From contig JAVHNS010000016.1 in the NCBI GenBank assembly GCA_036872755.1, forward strand, positions 806,001-870,000: DNA of 64,000 bases, written 5' to 3'. Position numbers and translations under genes: made by a program. The stretch is from Orbilia blumenaviensis. Its lineage: Eukaryota > Ascomycota > Orbiliomycetes > Orbiliales > Orbiliaceae. The notes beneath the pieces were generated by a model. That model worked only from the letters and a program-made list of their open reading frames with translations, was not told where the DNA came from and made no database searches. This document shows positions 11,465 to 22,221 of the stretch, one piece after another (position 1 is the first letter of the stretch; every line of letters begins with the position of its first letter).

Positions 11465-11842
11465 ATGGATGATACCTGTATGGCTGAACCAGATGACGAG
11501 AGCCTTACTTGTGGAGAGCCTACTCTTGAGGAGGGAATTTCTTATGAGGAGGTCTCTTACGAGGACGGTTTTTTTTACGAGGACGGGGTTTCTTACGAGG
11601 GTGGGGTTTCTTACGAGGGTGGGGTTTCTTACGAGGACGGGGTTTCTTACGAGGATGGGGTCTGTTACCAGGAGGGGGGCGCACCATTTGCTCCAGAGGA
11701 ACTTTTCATCCCAGGCGACGAAGTAACTACCCAGAGGTCCCGTCAGATGTCTCGGCGCTCCATCCATAGCGTCGTACCCAGGCAAACGGTCGGGCCCGAT
11801 GGCCGACGCCGATGCTCGGTCGCATCGATCGAGTATAAGTAA
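11465..11842 (+). CDS. Repeat-containing open frame downstream of RSC7-like gene (doubtful)
   Basis: An open frame runs from just after the RSC7-like TAG (11240-11242) to a TAA at 11840-11842, in the same frame as the RSC7-like last exon. The first in-frame ATG is at 11465, giving 125 aa if used alone. The translated part is acidic and includes about six to seven SYE(D/G)GV hexapeptides, then a basic tail (RQMSRRSIHSVVPRQ). No family recognised. Options are a separate small gene, a stop-readthrough or alternatively spliced C-terminal extension of the RSC7-like protein, or simply an open 3' UTR kept in frame because the repeat unit is 18 bp. The antisense strand is also open here, which weakens the coding argument. 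Confidence 0.3.
   Translation: MDDTCMAEPDDESLTCGEPTLEEGISYEEVSYEDGFFYEDGVSYEGGVSYEGGVSYEDGVSYEDGVCYQEGGAPFAPEELFIPGDEVTTQRSRQMSRRSIHSVVPRQTVGPDGRRRCSVASIEYK
11536..11672. repeat. 18-bp coding-phase tandem repeat
   Basis: Six to seven imperfect copies of a unit like GTTTCTTACGAGGACGGG. Units differ mainly at GAG-G(A/G)(T/C). Unit length is a multiple of three, so the frame encoding SYEDGV is preserved across copies. One copy carries a T-run (TTTTTTTT) that changes SY to FFY. Confidence 0.9.
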
Positions 11843-12363
11843 CTCCATACTACGGCTTAGGTCCTAGGTTCCCCCTGATCACTAGCGATTCTGTGTCTTC
11901 TATAGTACGAAACATGTTAACATCCTCTGGTTTTATTTTCCCTTAATAACGTCGAATTCCTTATGCCCCCGACTACATAACCCATGACTCATTGAATTTG
12001 TTTTATTCCTTCAACCGCGGCCTGGCTTCACGAAACTTAATGATATATGGAACCGCGCCTTTTCCCAGCCCGCTATGCCGCGAATCAAGCCCCGAACCCA
12101 AGCCCCAATATGTAATTAGCTCACCACGAAACACTTTTACAGAGAGAACCTATTATTAAAAAAAAAAAATACTAAAAAAAGATATTTAAAAAGTCTCCCT
12201 GTGCAATCTGTAAATCTTAAATCCCATATACCCCTATAGTGACTCTCAAAATAACTCTATTAATCGTACTACTGTTATGCTTATATGATCGATCGACCTC
12301 ACGAGTAAGTACTGCAATCATAAGAACTAAAACAGGAGAGAAGGTAGAAAGAGGGCGGTCATT
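11843..12363. other. Convergent intergenic region
   Basis: 3' flanks of the plus-strand RSC7-like unit and the minus-strand membrane protein gene. It contains an A-run near 12160 and AT-rich sequence suited to 3' end formation. No gene seen. Confidence 0.5.
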
Positions 12364-13504
12364 CTATGTCCGGATTAATTGAACTTGTGCGACATCATGT
12401 GAGGTCACTTTAGAGTGTGCTGAAAAGGTAACTACAAAATCACCGCCCTCGAACTCGAAGCTATATGCCGACTTCGTCCACTCTAATGTTCTTGAAAACC
12501 CTGGTGTGTCCTGCATCGCTAATATTACTAGCGGTCGAATAGTGGACCCGGCAGAGACATAGAACCATGTATCCTATATATCGCCATATTAGTTTCATGG
12601 CATGCATCTCGCGATATCGACGGGTATGTAAACTAACCTCATCTCTCTCATAGTGTCCCCACAGAAACGAGAGCTCTAACGTCCCAGGTTGTACTCCACT
12701 GACTATTTGCGTAAGGTTACAACTCCTTCCGCCGCTTAAATCGTCCGCTGTATTCCGAGCAATAAATCTGTTATCCGTCGCGGATTTCTCCAATGGAGAG
12801 AACGCGGTTGTAGACGGGTCAGTTCGCACCTGCCAGCAGCTGTCAGCATCCGTCCACCCGTCCAGATCACCGGATTTGAAGTCTCCATTCGTAAGCAACG
12901 AAGCTGAGGAAATTGTTTCGTCGAACCCTGGGAACGGGGTCGGTGAGATACCAGAGATGCCGCTGGCGCCGATGATGGAGTATGTTGCGGTTGTAGGGTA
13001 TGCGTTTTCGGAACCACCAGTGCCTCGTAGAGTGTCAATATCTGGAACGATGCCAGTAGAGGTTGGACGGCTGCTGCTAGAAGTCGTCGCGCCTATTCCG
13101 CGGCTCGAGGTATCAGTATCCCTAGAACTGCTGGATGTTCGAGCAGGATTCGACGCTCCAGTATTATTCGGATCCGAGGTTTGCGATCCACTATCCGATG
13201 GAGTACTGTTCCCACTACTTTTACTCCTCAAACCGCCCACCAACCCGCCTACAAGTGCGCCGATAATAATCACAACCACCACCGCAATAATTATCACCGT
13301 TTTTCGAGTAAACGTGAACGTCTTCTTCGACGCCGGCGCAGCAGCTGGATAGCCTGTACCAGGCGGTTGGTAGTGCTGTTGTGTAGAATTCAACATCCCT
13401 GCCCCTACCGGCATCTCATCCTGAATGCCACCGACGGGAGGTGGCGCCGGAGGCGTCGGGAACGGCTTCTCACCAGCTGCGTAACTGCGAGGGGAGAGCG
13501 TCAT
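12364..13504 (-). CDS. Single-pass membrane protein with carbohydrate-binding-like ectodomain
   Basis: Two exons (13504-12638, 12573-12364) join to 358 aa. The 64-nt intron has a GTTAGT donor and TATAG acceptor; without splicing the C-terminus would be replaced by unrelated sequence. Residues 1-65 are Pro/Gly-rich and probably cytosolic. Residues 69-92 are one strongly hydrophobic segment (VIIIAVVVVIIIGALVGGLVGG), and 95-190 are a Ser/Thr/Asn-rich, probably glycosylated stalk. Residues about 203-350 (NGDFKSGDLDGWT, SCWQV, CNLTQ, LELSFLWGHYERD, DTWFYVSAG, FVVTFSAHS) have the beta-rich 'NG-F..G.L.GW' layout of galactose-binding/CBM-like jelly-roll modules. A cell-surface sensor or wall-binding role is an inference. 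No kinase or enzymatic domain is present. Topology by the stalk suggests type II/III with the C-terminus outside. Confidence 0.78.
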
Positions 13505-14956
13505 TGTTTTAGAAGACGCAATGGTTTGCGACGAACGCTCTTGTCGATATAAAACGATATAATTCTACAACCCCCCGAGGAGGAGGAGGAGAAAGACTAG
13601 ATGAAAGGAACAAGGAACAGGGACAACGGAAAGTCCCTCTGTCGCATGTTTGAAGAAAGTGGACTTTTTTTTCTATTTAAACTTCATGACCCCGGACGGG
13701 TAAATATCGCCATCTTGAAATTGGCAGATTAAAATCCTGGGAAAACGGTAATATCGGCAACTTATCAAGCCGGAAAACCTTAGCTAAATCGGTCGCACCT
13801 ATCGGTACTGGGCATCGCTGGGCTATGCGCCTTTGTTGAATCGGTATCTTCTCACTTTCCTTTCTGGTCAAGCTCTGGACTAACGGATCAGGGCGGAGGG
13901 AAACGTCAGGCGACCCTTTACAAATCGTACGAGAAGAGTGCATATCCTCAAATTTGATTGCGGAGAAAGTAAGAAAAAGTGGGTCGTTTCGCTCCGCCAA
14001 GGTCGCTGGGGCGAGAAACGTTAGTATTTAAAGCTTGCAATTTGCAAGCTTTGGCCAAGATTAGGCTATTGCATGGCTAAGTTATATGTTGATATTTTGA
14101 TGTCATTGGGCAAGCCATGACGATTTACTCCCATAATTTCAATATAAACCGGCCTCTAATCGAAGTTTAGAGTATTAATACATCAGTCTCGGAAAGGGAA
14201 ATAGCCTGTTTTGGGGTAAGGATAGGCAACACACCACTTTGTGGTATTTTGCAACAGTAGACTGAGACTACTTGAAAATGTTAGACGAGCTGGAACTCAT
14301 AACACTATTGCTCAAATGTAAAACGATAAAATAATCTAATTAGTATTATATTAGTCTCAGAGCTAGGTGTTAGTCGGCAAGGCTCACCTGGGGTCTGGAA
14401 CGGGGAACAATGTTATATATTCACGTCTTAGCTTTGACCATTAAGTAGTCGTCTGGGACCGAGACTAACCATTAAGCTAATTAAACAGCTACGTTTTTGT
14501 TTCAAAAGATACAGCTTACATTTTCGAAACTCTGTTGTCAAAGAAAACTATAGATACGTACACTGTAGTATTAAATTATCTGTAAATCCATATAAGAGAA
14601 ATACAAGGCCGCCTTGATAGCATGTCTCATAAACAATCCTAGGGGTCACATGCTACCAAACTCAGCTTATGCGCATTCTATCGTTTTAAACTCATTGAAT
14701 CTCTCAGGTCCGGTGTTCGGTATGAAATGACTGGTTCGTGGCCTATGGAAGCCGACGGCCGATCGATTTTGTAACCAATTCTTATCTATGGCAACTACGG
14801 CCACACCATAGAAGTAACCAACTGCAACCAATTTACAAACCCCTGGCTCTTAGCACCTAGTGTTTTAATTCGTATAAATTCCGTGGCAAGCTTGTCTCGT
14901 ACCCAGGCTTCGACTTTAGATAACCTTCTCTAGTGAGGCTCCCTTTAGGTTAAAAA
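13505..14956. other. Divergent intergenic region
   Basis: Lies between two divergent genes and becomes AT-rich after 14000. It contains a perfect 11-bp inverted repeat at 14030-14052. A 107-codon minus-strand open stretch (13677-14000) has no ATG start and no known domain. Confidence 0.5.
14030..14052. repeat. Perfect inverted repeat (11-bp arms, 1-nt centre)
   Basis: AAAGCTTGCAA, a single T, then TTGCAAGCTTT. It is about 530 bp upstream of the minus-strand start at 13504 and about 900 bp upstream of the plus-strand start at 14957. It could be a dimeric transcription factor site or a small cruciform. Confidence 0.85.
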
Positions 14957-15908
14957 ATGCCGAACAGAGCAGCCCCAATCAAGAAGCGTAAATGGGAACC
15001 AATACCCCTAACCCCTTACGGGTCGGGGTATCTTGCCGAATCCCATGCGTTCGGCCCGCCTGATATTTTCAAATGTGTAACCTACCATCCTTACTCACCA
15101 CCAGCGCCTGCCGTAACAGGTTATTATATCGATTACCCGTCTCTGCGGAGACACCGGCGCGAACAGACGCCGACGCCACTGCAAAGACGGGAGGATCACA
15201 AGGCGCTGCAGTTTGATGTGTATACTCGAGTGGATGGGGATTACAAACCTGTAGTGAGTCTTAAAGCCGTCAAGGACCAGACAGTAGATGAGTTAGTAGA
15301 TCGTATCATCAGTATGTCTCCTGTCACCCCATTCCCTCCCCCCTGACATACATATCATTCTAAAGATGCAGTATATATAGATATTTTATATAAATGCATT
15401 GACTGATTTGGTACTCTTTGTATCTGTTCAACATAGTCAGGATGCACAAAATAGATAATAACTCAGTGCCGGAGATCCCTCGCATGGAGGGGCATTCATT
15501 CGACTTGGAATATAAAGGGGCCTCGGTGTTCTATAAGATAAATGAGGACAACAGACTCTACGGGCAAAATATTGCCCTTGGAGAGCTATTCCGTCGCGGC
15601 CCTGGTAATAAATACAAATTAATATGGAAGGTATGTACGTGCTTTTCCCTCTAGGTTTCTAGAATCCGAGCACAAAACCACATAACTAAACCGCTGGGTG
15701 AGCGGTGTGGCGATTGAATTGAAATCTATAACTAATTGATAAATTATCGATGCTACAGGAGTACAATTCTCGAGGCCAGGAATGTGAGCATATCATCTAC
15801 AGGAAGGAGTTATTGCCTGTGATTGACCTTATATCAGAGTCGGAAGAAAGCAAAACCGACGAAGAAATGGATACAACAACGGAGTCGACGTCTTCCGAAG
15901 AGGATTGA
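14957..15908 (+). CDS. Unknown protein, possible ubiquitin-like (beta-grasp) fold
   Basis: Three exons (14957-15311, 15437-15630, 15759-15908) join to 232 aa with consistent phases; donors are GTATGT and acceptors TAG and CAG. No family recognised. Residues 1-15 include the basic PIKKRKW, a possible nuclear signal. From about 90 the order of predicted elements is strand (LQFDVYTRV), strand (KPVVSLKAV), helix (TVDELVDRII), strand (FDLEYKGAS), a loop (LYGQNIALGELF) and strand (KYKLIWKEY). This resembles the beta-beta-alpha-beta-beta order of ubiquitin-like domains. There is no C-terminal diglycine; the tail is Ser/Glu/Thr-rich and acidic (SESEESKTDEE). It converges with the tandem membrane-protein gene on the opposite strand (156 bp gap). 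Fold assignment is an inference by eye. Confidence 0.65.
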
Positions 15909-16063
15909 CCTAACCTGGCCTCCATCATACCCGGTAATTCTAGATAAAATATCGCTGGAAGAACACTGGCTTAGCATACAAATGTTACGTACAGAAAATA
16001 AACTCAGAGACAAAGAAATATTTCTTTTCAAGATACAACAGGGCCGCTTTAAAATCAACCTTA

Positions 16064-17076
16064 TCAGACTCTTGTAAATCGCCACCAGATATCCGAATTC
16101 CCCACCATCGCTAGCGCTCCATTGCTATTCCTCCCAACAGGCTTCAACCCCCCACCGTCCCTCATGATCATGCGAAAACCATGCTCTGGCATTTTCGATA
16201 TCACGAACATCTCATTAAACTGCTGGGCTCGAGCTGAGCAGCGCAGGACAGGTGGAGAAGGCCAGGCACTGTAACCTAGGAAAACAGTCGATTGGCCCGG
16301 GTCAATCGTAAACCCAATCCAGCCCTCAGACTCGTGGCAGCTCCACCGTTGGGTCCTAGTATAACCGCGTTGGTATTCGGCCATGGTGACCCCCTCATTA
16401 CCATCATATGTGAGCGCCCTGGTAGAGTTTCCTTCGGTGATGACATACACTGATCCTGGCAATGGGACATCGATGCCGCTTAGACCAGCTTTTTCAAATG
16501 GTTGAGGTGGTTCTATATGAGGCGGCGGCGGCGGCGGCGGCGGGATCATCGATGTGGTCACCGAAGTGACCACCGACGTGACCACCGACGTTACCACCGA
16601 CGTAGGAGCGTTAGTAGGTTTTGGCTGGATGGCTGGATGTTGCAGCAAAAGTTAGTGGTCGTTCAAAGTCCGCTTTACGAACGTTGAATTTACAGTACAT
16701 TTGATTAAATTGTATTTTAAGGTGGTTGTGGGGAAATAGAAAAAATATAAATAAAAAAAACGCCCCCGATCAAGGGAGGGGGCAATATTTATTTTGACTT
16801 ACGGGCTGGATTAGGTGGAATATTCGGAATACTCAAACTGGTTCTCCAAGCTGTGATAATGCCTGGAAGCAATAAAAGGGCGAAAATGGCGAATACGCCG
16901 CCCGTCACAGATGCGGTTTTGAGGAAGGAATAGTACTCGCATCTACAGCAATCAGCGGAGGGGGCTGCCCACGCGCTATATCCAGGGAGCAGTGGGTCTG
17001 CTTCAGCTGCTCGTGATGTTTTATCCCGTTTGATGGTCGAATACGACCTAAAGGTCTCCCCGCTGCTGCTAGACAT
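16064..17076 (-). CDS. Single-pass membrane protein with C-terminal beta-trefoil-like domain (copy 1)
   Basis: Two exons (17076-16803, 16632-16064) join to 280 aa. Residues 1-45 are polar. A Cys cluster (CCRCEYYS, about 43-50) is followed directly by a membrane span at about 54-77 (ASVTGGVFAIFALLLLPGIITAW). Then comes a Thr/Val repeat (VVTS units) and a run of eight prolines (about 130). The C-terminal domain starts at GSVYVITE and ends at SDIWWRFTRV, with repeated aromatic/Gly turns (RWSCHESEGWIGF, FLGYSAWPSPP, GFRMIMRDGG). That pattern occurs in many fungal proteins and I read it as beta-trefoil-like. Function unknown; an extracellular ligand- or glycan-binding role is inferred. The next upstream gene is its paralogue. 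The intron is 170 nt and contains a GC hairpin. Confidence 0.78.
16518..16603. repeat. GGC trinucleotide run and 12-bp GTGACCACCGAC-type repeats
   Basis: On the minus strand these encode the eight-proline run and the VVTS repeats of the linker of the 280-aa membrane protein. Such repeats mutate in length and would change the spacer between membrane and ectodomain. Confidence 0.85.
16762..16783. other. GC-rich hairpin inside intron
   Basis: GCCCCC and GGGGGC separated by 10 nt, just downstream (minus strand) of the GTAAGT donor of the 280-aa membrane protein gene. The surrounding intron is A/T-rich, so the stem stands out. Confidence 0.7.
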
Positions 17077-17603
17077 TTTGTCTTTAAGCTCCTGAACTAG
17101 CTATAAAGGTTATGATGTTTCCCCGGGTATTTAGATCCGGAGGTGATGGCGATGGTGATATGGCGATGTGAGGGTTCTGGGATTCAAAGCCTCGTACTCA
17201 TGTGGTGGAAGGTAGCACGTGTGGGTCGCCTATGCAACAACTGTGTAAAGATATCAGGCACGATATCCCACCACCAAAATACCCCGGTCTCACCTTGGCA
17301 TAACAGGCGAGAGGACATGACATTGGTAATGTTACGGCGCTTAACAGCAATATATCATTTCGAATATTTCTTCACTTTGGTAAAAATGGATACCCGTTTC
17401 AGTTATACTAGTAGTATTCTCCAAAAAGCACGCAGATGAAATACCAGAAATCGCATTCAAGGTATTTGGAAATCAGTTCTGTTCTGGTAGTCTAGATATC
17501 TCCAACACAGCTGATTGGAAGTGATATAGGGCAAATCAACCCCGCGATCAGTATACATGTTCAAATATCATGACAAAAACTCAGACCGAATTAAGGTTCG
17601 TTA
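17077..17603. other. Intergenic region of the tandem pair
   Basis: This is the promoter of copy 1 and the 3' flank of copy 2, both on the minus strand. No gene seen. Confidence 0.5.
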
Positions 17604-18556
17604 TCAATAATCACATGTATAAGGTTTGCCGGGTTTGCATGAAGCGTCAATATTCGTGAACCTCCACCAGATATCTGTCGATGGATTACGTTTGGCTGGT
17701 ATTAGCTTCGGTCTAAACCAGCTGGGTGGCCACCACCCAACATCATTCCTCAGCATTACTTGATATCCACCATTCGGTAGTCTCTTTAGTTCGTACTCGC
17801 CCTTCCCATCTGGGAAATCCTCCCTGCAATATAGATTATCGTGAGATGGCCATGGCTTGCAACCCATGAAAAATGGTGGCCCGTGTTTCGACATGGGAGA
17901 AAATGACATCCAACCGTTGACCATGGACACGGCCCATATCTGAGCAGGATGGCCCTCTAGGTAGTCACCCATCTGGATGGACCCGGAAGGAATACCATCC
18001 TTTACATATGTGACTGCTTTTAGTGAGTCCGCCTCCGTAATGACATATCGTGAACCCGGCCAGGGCGCATTCAGGCTGTGTGGGGCGGGTTTCTGATCAG
18101 GGTTTCGAGGTGGTTCTGGAACAACAAGACTATCAGTTAATCACTATGATCTGACGGGCATCGAGCTTAGAATTTATAGAAAAGGGGGGGGCCACGCCAG
18201 AAAAACTTACGATGGGTTGTTGGATGTACTATTGGAGATCGTCCCTGCTTTAAGAGTTCGGTCAAAATGACGGTAATATATAACCCGAGGACGATGAGAG
18301 TAAAAAATCCACCAATTATAGCGGTTTTAATGAGACTATAATGTTTACAGGATATACATTTTTCAGATTGGGGGGCGCATTCCCTAAGATCGGAGGGCTT
18401 GAATCGGCGGCGGGAACAAGATGTATCAAGGAATGATGTCGTTTCACGGGATGATGCGGTCGGAGTGCCGAACGAAGTCTCGCTTGGAGTATCCATTCCA
18501 TTATCGGTCGACATCGAGTAATTCCCACGGTCTCGTCGCCCGGAGGTCGAATTCAT
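17604..18556 (-). CDS. Single-pass membrane protein with C-terminal beta-trefoil-like domain (copy 2)
   Basis: Two exons (18556-18211, 18115-17604) join to 285 aa. The intron has a GTAAGT donor and a TTCCAG acceptor. The layout is the same as the neighbour: a polar Ser/Thr-rich N-terminus, Cys residues (C60, C67, C70) and a membrane span at about 77-98 preceded by CKHYSLIKTA. The domain then runs from GSRYVITEADSLKAVTY to TDIWWRFTNI. Shared landmarks with copy 1 are YS-x-x-KTA at the membrane edge, GS-x-YVITE, and DIWWRFT. The intron is at the same place (after the span, phase 1). These points support tandem duplication followed by strong divergence. The Pro/Thr linker of copy 1 is reduced to a short PPRNPDQKP. 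Extra cysteines near the end (SCKPGKPYTC) are absent from copy 1. Function unknown. Confidence 0.78.
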
Positions 18557-20296
18557 CGTGGCGTTAACTATTAACTCGCATCAAATAGCACGATGAAGGG
18601 TGGGTGTAGTAATTCTTTTCAATACATCCATCGGTTTGGTGGAGCATTAATAGACGTGATTTCTGCTGGTGACGCTAGAAACCCAATCGGCCAAATGATG
18701 CCTGAAATGTAAACTAGAGGGGATTGAAGAACAATGCATCCAGCGCCTGTTATGTGCATACCTAGGTAGGGAAAGATCACCAAGTATACTAACATCAATG
18801 GATACACTCATGTCGTTATGATTAAGGCCAATTGACCAGCAAGAAAAGCGAAAGGGCGTGAAAAATTACGCAGAGACATCTTCGGCTGCTGCTAAGCCGA
18901 CAGGTCAGAATTCATGATATTCTGTTTTGCCAAAAACCTTTCTACTTGAGAATACAATTGCAATCATGTAGCCATTGCAAGCTGAAGCTCCAGAACCTGT
19001 GTTGAGGTACAAAAATGCAACATGCAACGCACCAGAGCACTACACATGGGCAATACTCATACTGTGATGATCGTCGATAACAGATCGCGATTCGGATCCT
19101 GCTGTTAGTTTGATCAATCTCAAATATAGATATCACTGCAGTTATCATGCACGTAGTTGTTTGAGCCTCTTTAATCATATATATATGTATGCATCGAGCC
19201 CGGGCTTGCTATCTCAAATTATTGGAGTCCGAGTAGTGCTTAATGTGTAGTTTCGGTAGAAATATAAGGCATATTTGAATATACTTAAAGTATATAGTTC
19301 ATTCTAGTTTCTTTCATAGACCTAAGTGAGTACACCTAAAATATATATTGTATGAGCTTTCAAATGGAGTTGACATAGTTGAGAGGCGATCGAGACTAGA
19401 GATTCACGTGGTGACCGCATACCGCTCCTAGTGATAGTATTTGATTCACCAAAAATATGTATACGCGGAAAATTGGTAGCTACGAGCATCTCCACCGAGT
19501 CAGTTTAATCAAGTTAACCTATTAATAGCTATTTTACATTGTAGATACCAGTAATTACCAAGCGGGGCTGTTGCGGATAGACACATCGATCTTGTCCGAT
19601 CATAGTCGATCATGGGGAATAAGCATTCCTAATAGGGGTATTACCCTAGAAAAACAATAAGGATCCAGAAGTCACTTGCCTGTGGTTTAATTAGTGCTCG
19701 TCACTGATATCGTGATGCATGCTTGCATGAGAACCAATCTAAAGGACTAACTTTAGCCCTACCTAGGGCCGCTGGCTCTCGCCACCTTCAATCCTACGGC
19801 GGGTATGTGCTTGTAAAGTAAGCCTTTAATATATTACGTAGGGGACCAACTTCACGGTATCGCCTATTACAATTTGTAGGCGTATAGAGCCAGCATAATA
19901 TACAATAAAGAATTAGAGAGACGTGGCAATAAATACTTCGGACCGGACCAAGTTTCTAGGCTTCGGTGTGTTGTGGGCGACGTTTGGTGTGGTGGTTTTG
20001 ATTGGCAACAGGGAAAAGACTCATCATGCCAAGACAAATTTAGACGGAGCAGTTCGAACCTTCGCTCAACCACACTTCTAATCTATGACTTTCGCCCTCA
20101 GCATCAGCCACTCATCGCATCAACCACTAACCGACCTAACCAACCAACCAACAACCTCACACCTTTGAACTGCCTTGACTCGCTAACTTCAACCGCCTAT
20201 CGACATTATAAGCTACCCGATCGCCAGTTGCCTCTGTAGCACCCTCTAACTCTTATAGCCCGCTGCGAGGCCTCCTTGTAGCCCCTCCAAGCAAAA
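18557..20296. other. Divergent intergenic region
   Basis: AT-rich sequence from about 18600 to 19900 with no supported gene. The last ~250 bp before 20297 are pyrimidine/AC-rich (AACCAACCAACC near 20140), as often seen in leaders of expressed fungal genes. Confidence 0.5.
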
Positions 20297-22221
20297 ATGG
20301 CGGGTCCGTCCTGCCCTAACCCATCCTGCTCGAATCCGTCCGTCGAGGACATCGACGACAAGCGAATCTGCACAAGCTGCGGTACCGTCGTCACCGAGTC
20401 CTTCATTGTCTCAGAAATCACCTTTGGTGAAACTTCATCTGGTGCAGCTGTCGTCCAGGGCTCTTATGTAGGAGCGGACCAAAAGCATGCCCGATCTTCA
20501 GGCCCCTTCCGCCGCCACGGTGCAGCTGAAACCAGAGAGCAGGTCATCTCGAATGGTGAGTTTTGAATACATAAACATCTTTATATCCCACGCGCGAAAA
20601 AAACTTTTTTTTTTGTTCGGGTTTGTTTTGTTTTGTACCGTTTTTGGCTGTTTTTGCATCGATTATATTAACTAATCGCGATTCGGATGTTGCAGGTCGT
20701 CGGAAATTGAACCAACTAGCGTCGGCCCTAAGCGTCCACGACCGATTCGTTGAGACTGCTGCTAGATACTTTACTCTAGCTGTCACCCACAACTTCATTC
20801 AAGGAAGAAAAACCCAGCATGTCGTCGCCTGCTGTCTCTATATAGCTTGCCGTTTAGATAAGAGTGCGCACATGCTTATCGACTTTTCGGACATCCTACA
20901 GCTTAACGTATTCTCTCTGGGAGCCACGTATTTAAAACTTGTCAAAACCCTCAACCTTAACATTCCGCATTTAGATCCGGAGTTATGGATTCGTCGTTTT
21001 GCAAGACATCTCGAATTCGGCGACAAAACTCAGCAGGTCTGCCGAGATGCTATCAAAATCGTTCAGCGTATGGATAGAGATTGGATTATGGAGGGCCGTC
21101 GGCCGGCTGGTGTTTGCGGAGCAGCTATCATTATCGCCGCCCGTATGAACAACTTCCGAAGGACGGTCACTGAGGTCGTTTATATTGTCAAGGTTGCTGG
21201 CATGACTATCAACAAACGTCTAGAAGAGTTTAAGAACACAAAGAGCAGTGAATTGACTGTCAGCGAGTTCCGTAATATGTGGTTAGAACAATATCACGAC
21301 CCGCCAAGCTTTGGAGAGAACAAGACAAAGAAGAGGAGAAGGAGATGGGTCAAGAGCGTCAACGAAGACGGCGAAGTCATCGAAGACGGAGCAGACGAAT
21401 CCGCCGGTGCACCCATCATCGATCTTTCAGCTGGAAACTTTATCGGCCCAGATGGTAACCTTGTCGGCCCCGGTGCAGCAGCTGATGCCGCAAACGCGAA
21501 AGCACAGAAAGTTTTCGGTGAAGTAGCGTCAGCTGATGGGTCAACTCGCAAGCGTCCTCGTCTCGACGCCGATGGTTTTGCTATACCTGCTATACCTACC
21601 ACATCTGGCCCTTCTCAATACCAAGAGGTCACGACCGTCCCGGCCCCACCACGCCCAATGTCCCCTCCTTCGGCGCCGATCACATCCCCAGGGAGCACCC
21701 CTAACGGTGAACCCTCGAGCCCACCAGCAGGTAGAGCATCAAGCGAAGGAGCGAACAGTCCACTCGAAGCAGAGATTCTCGCATTGATCAACAACCCGGA
21801 AACCCAAACCGCAGTCGAAGACATCCGACGTGAACGTTTACGCCAACAAGCCTTGCTCCCCCCTTCGACTATCTCTGCCGACCCCGAGAACCTTGAGGAC
21901 GTTGATGACGATGAAATCGAATCAGTAATGATGAGCCCGGAGGAAGTCGCCTTGAAAACTAAAATCTGGTACGAATACAATAGAGAGTACCTCCTCGACC
22001 AAGAAGCGAAGAGGCTCAAAGCAGAAGCGGACGAGAAGGCGGGCATTGGAAAGAAGGCGCGAAAGAAGCGAGGCAAGGCCAAGCCACGAGACAGCAGTTT
22101 CCCAGACATGCCTGCAAGCCCGGCAGAGGCGGCTAGAGAAATGATGAAGAAGAAAACCTTTTCAAGGAAAATCAATTACGCAGCCCTGGACAGTCTTTTC
22201 GAGGACATTAAGACTCCATAA
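20297..22221 (+). CDS. BRF1: TFIIIB subunit Brf1 (TFIIB-related factor)
   Basis: Two exons (20297-20555, 20696-22221) join to 594 aa. The N-terminal zinc ribbon has C6, C11, C25 and C28. Two cyclin folds follow: the first around KLNQLASALSVHDRFVETAARYF to LVKTLNL, the second from DPELWIRRFARHL to KRLEEFKNT. The sequence RPAGVCGAAIIIAARM in repeat 2 is typical of Brf1/TFIIB. A basic KKRRRRWVK segment follows. The C-terminal PEEVALKTKIWYEYNREYL region matches the Brf1 TBP-binding segment. Brf1 forms TFIIIB with TBP and Bdp1 and recruits RNA polymerase III to tRNA and 5S genes. The Pro/Ser-rich linker is longer than in yeast, as usual in filamentous fungi. The start is in good context (AAAAATGGCG). 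It is unrelated to its neighbours and probably constitutive. Confidence 0.95.

Noticed and set aside
12461..12637. Unspliced C-terminus of the 358-aa membrane protein
   Set aside because: Reading through gives unrelated sequence; splicing 12637-12574 restores a domain-like strand pattern (DTWFYVSAG, FVVTFSAHS).
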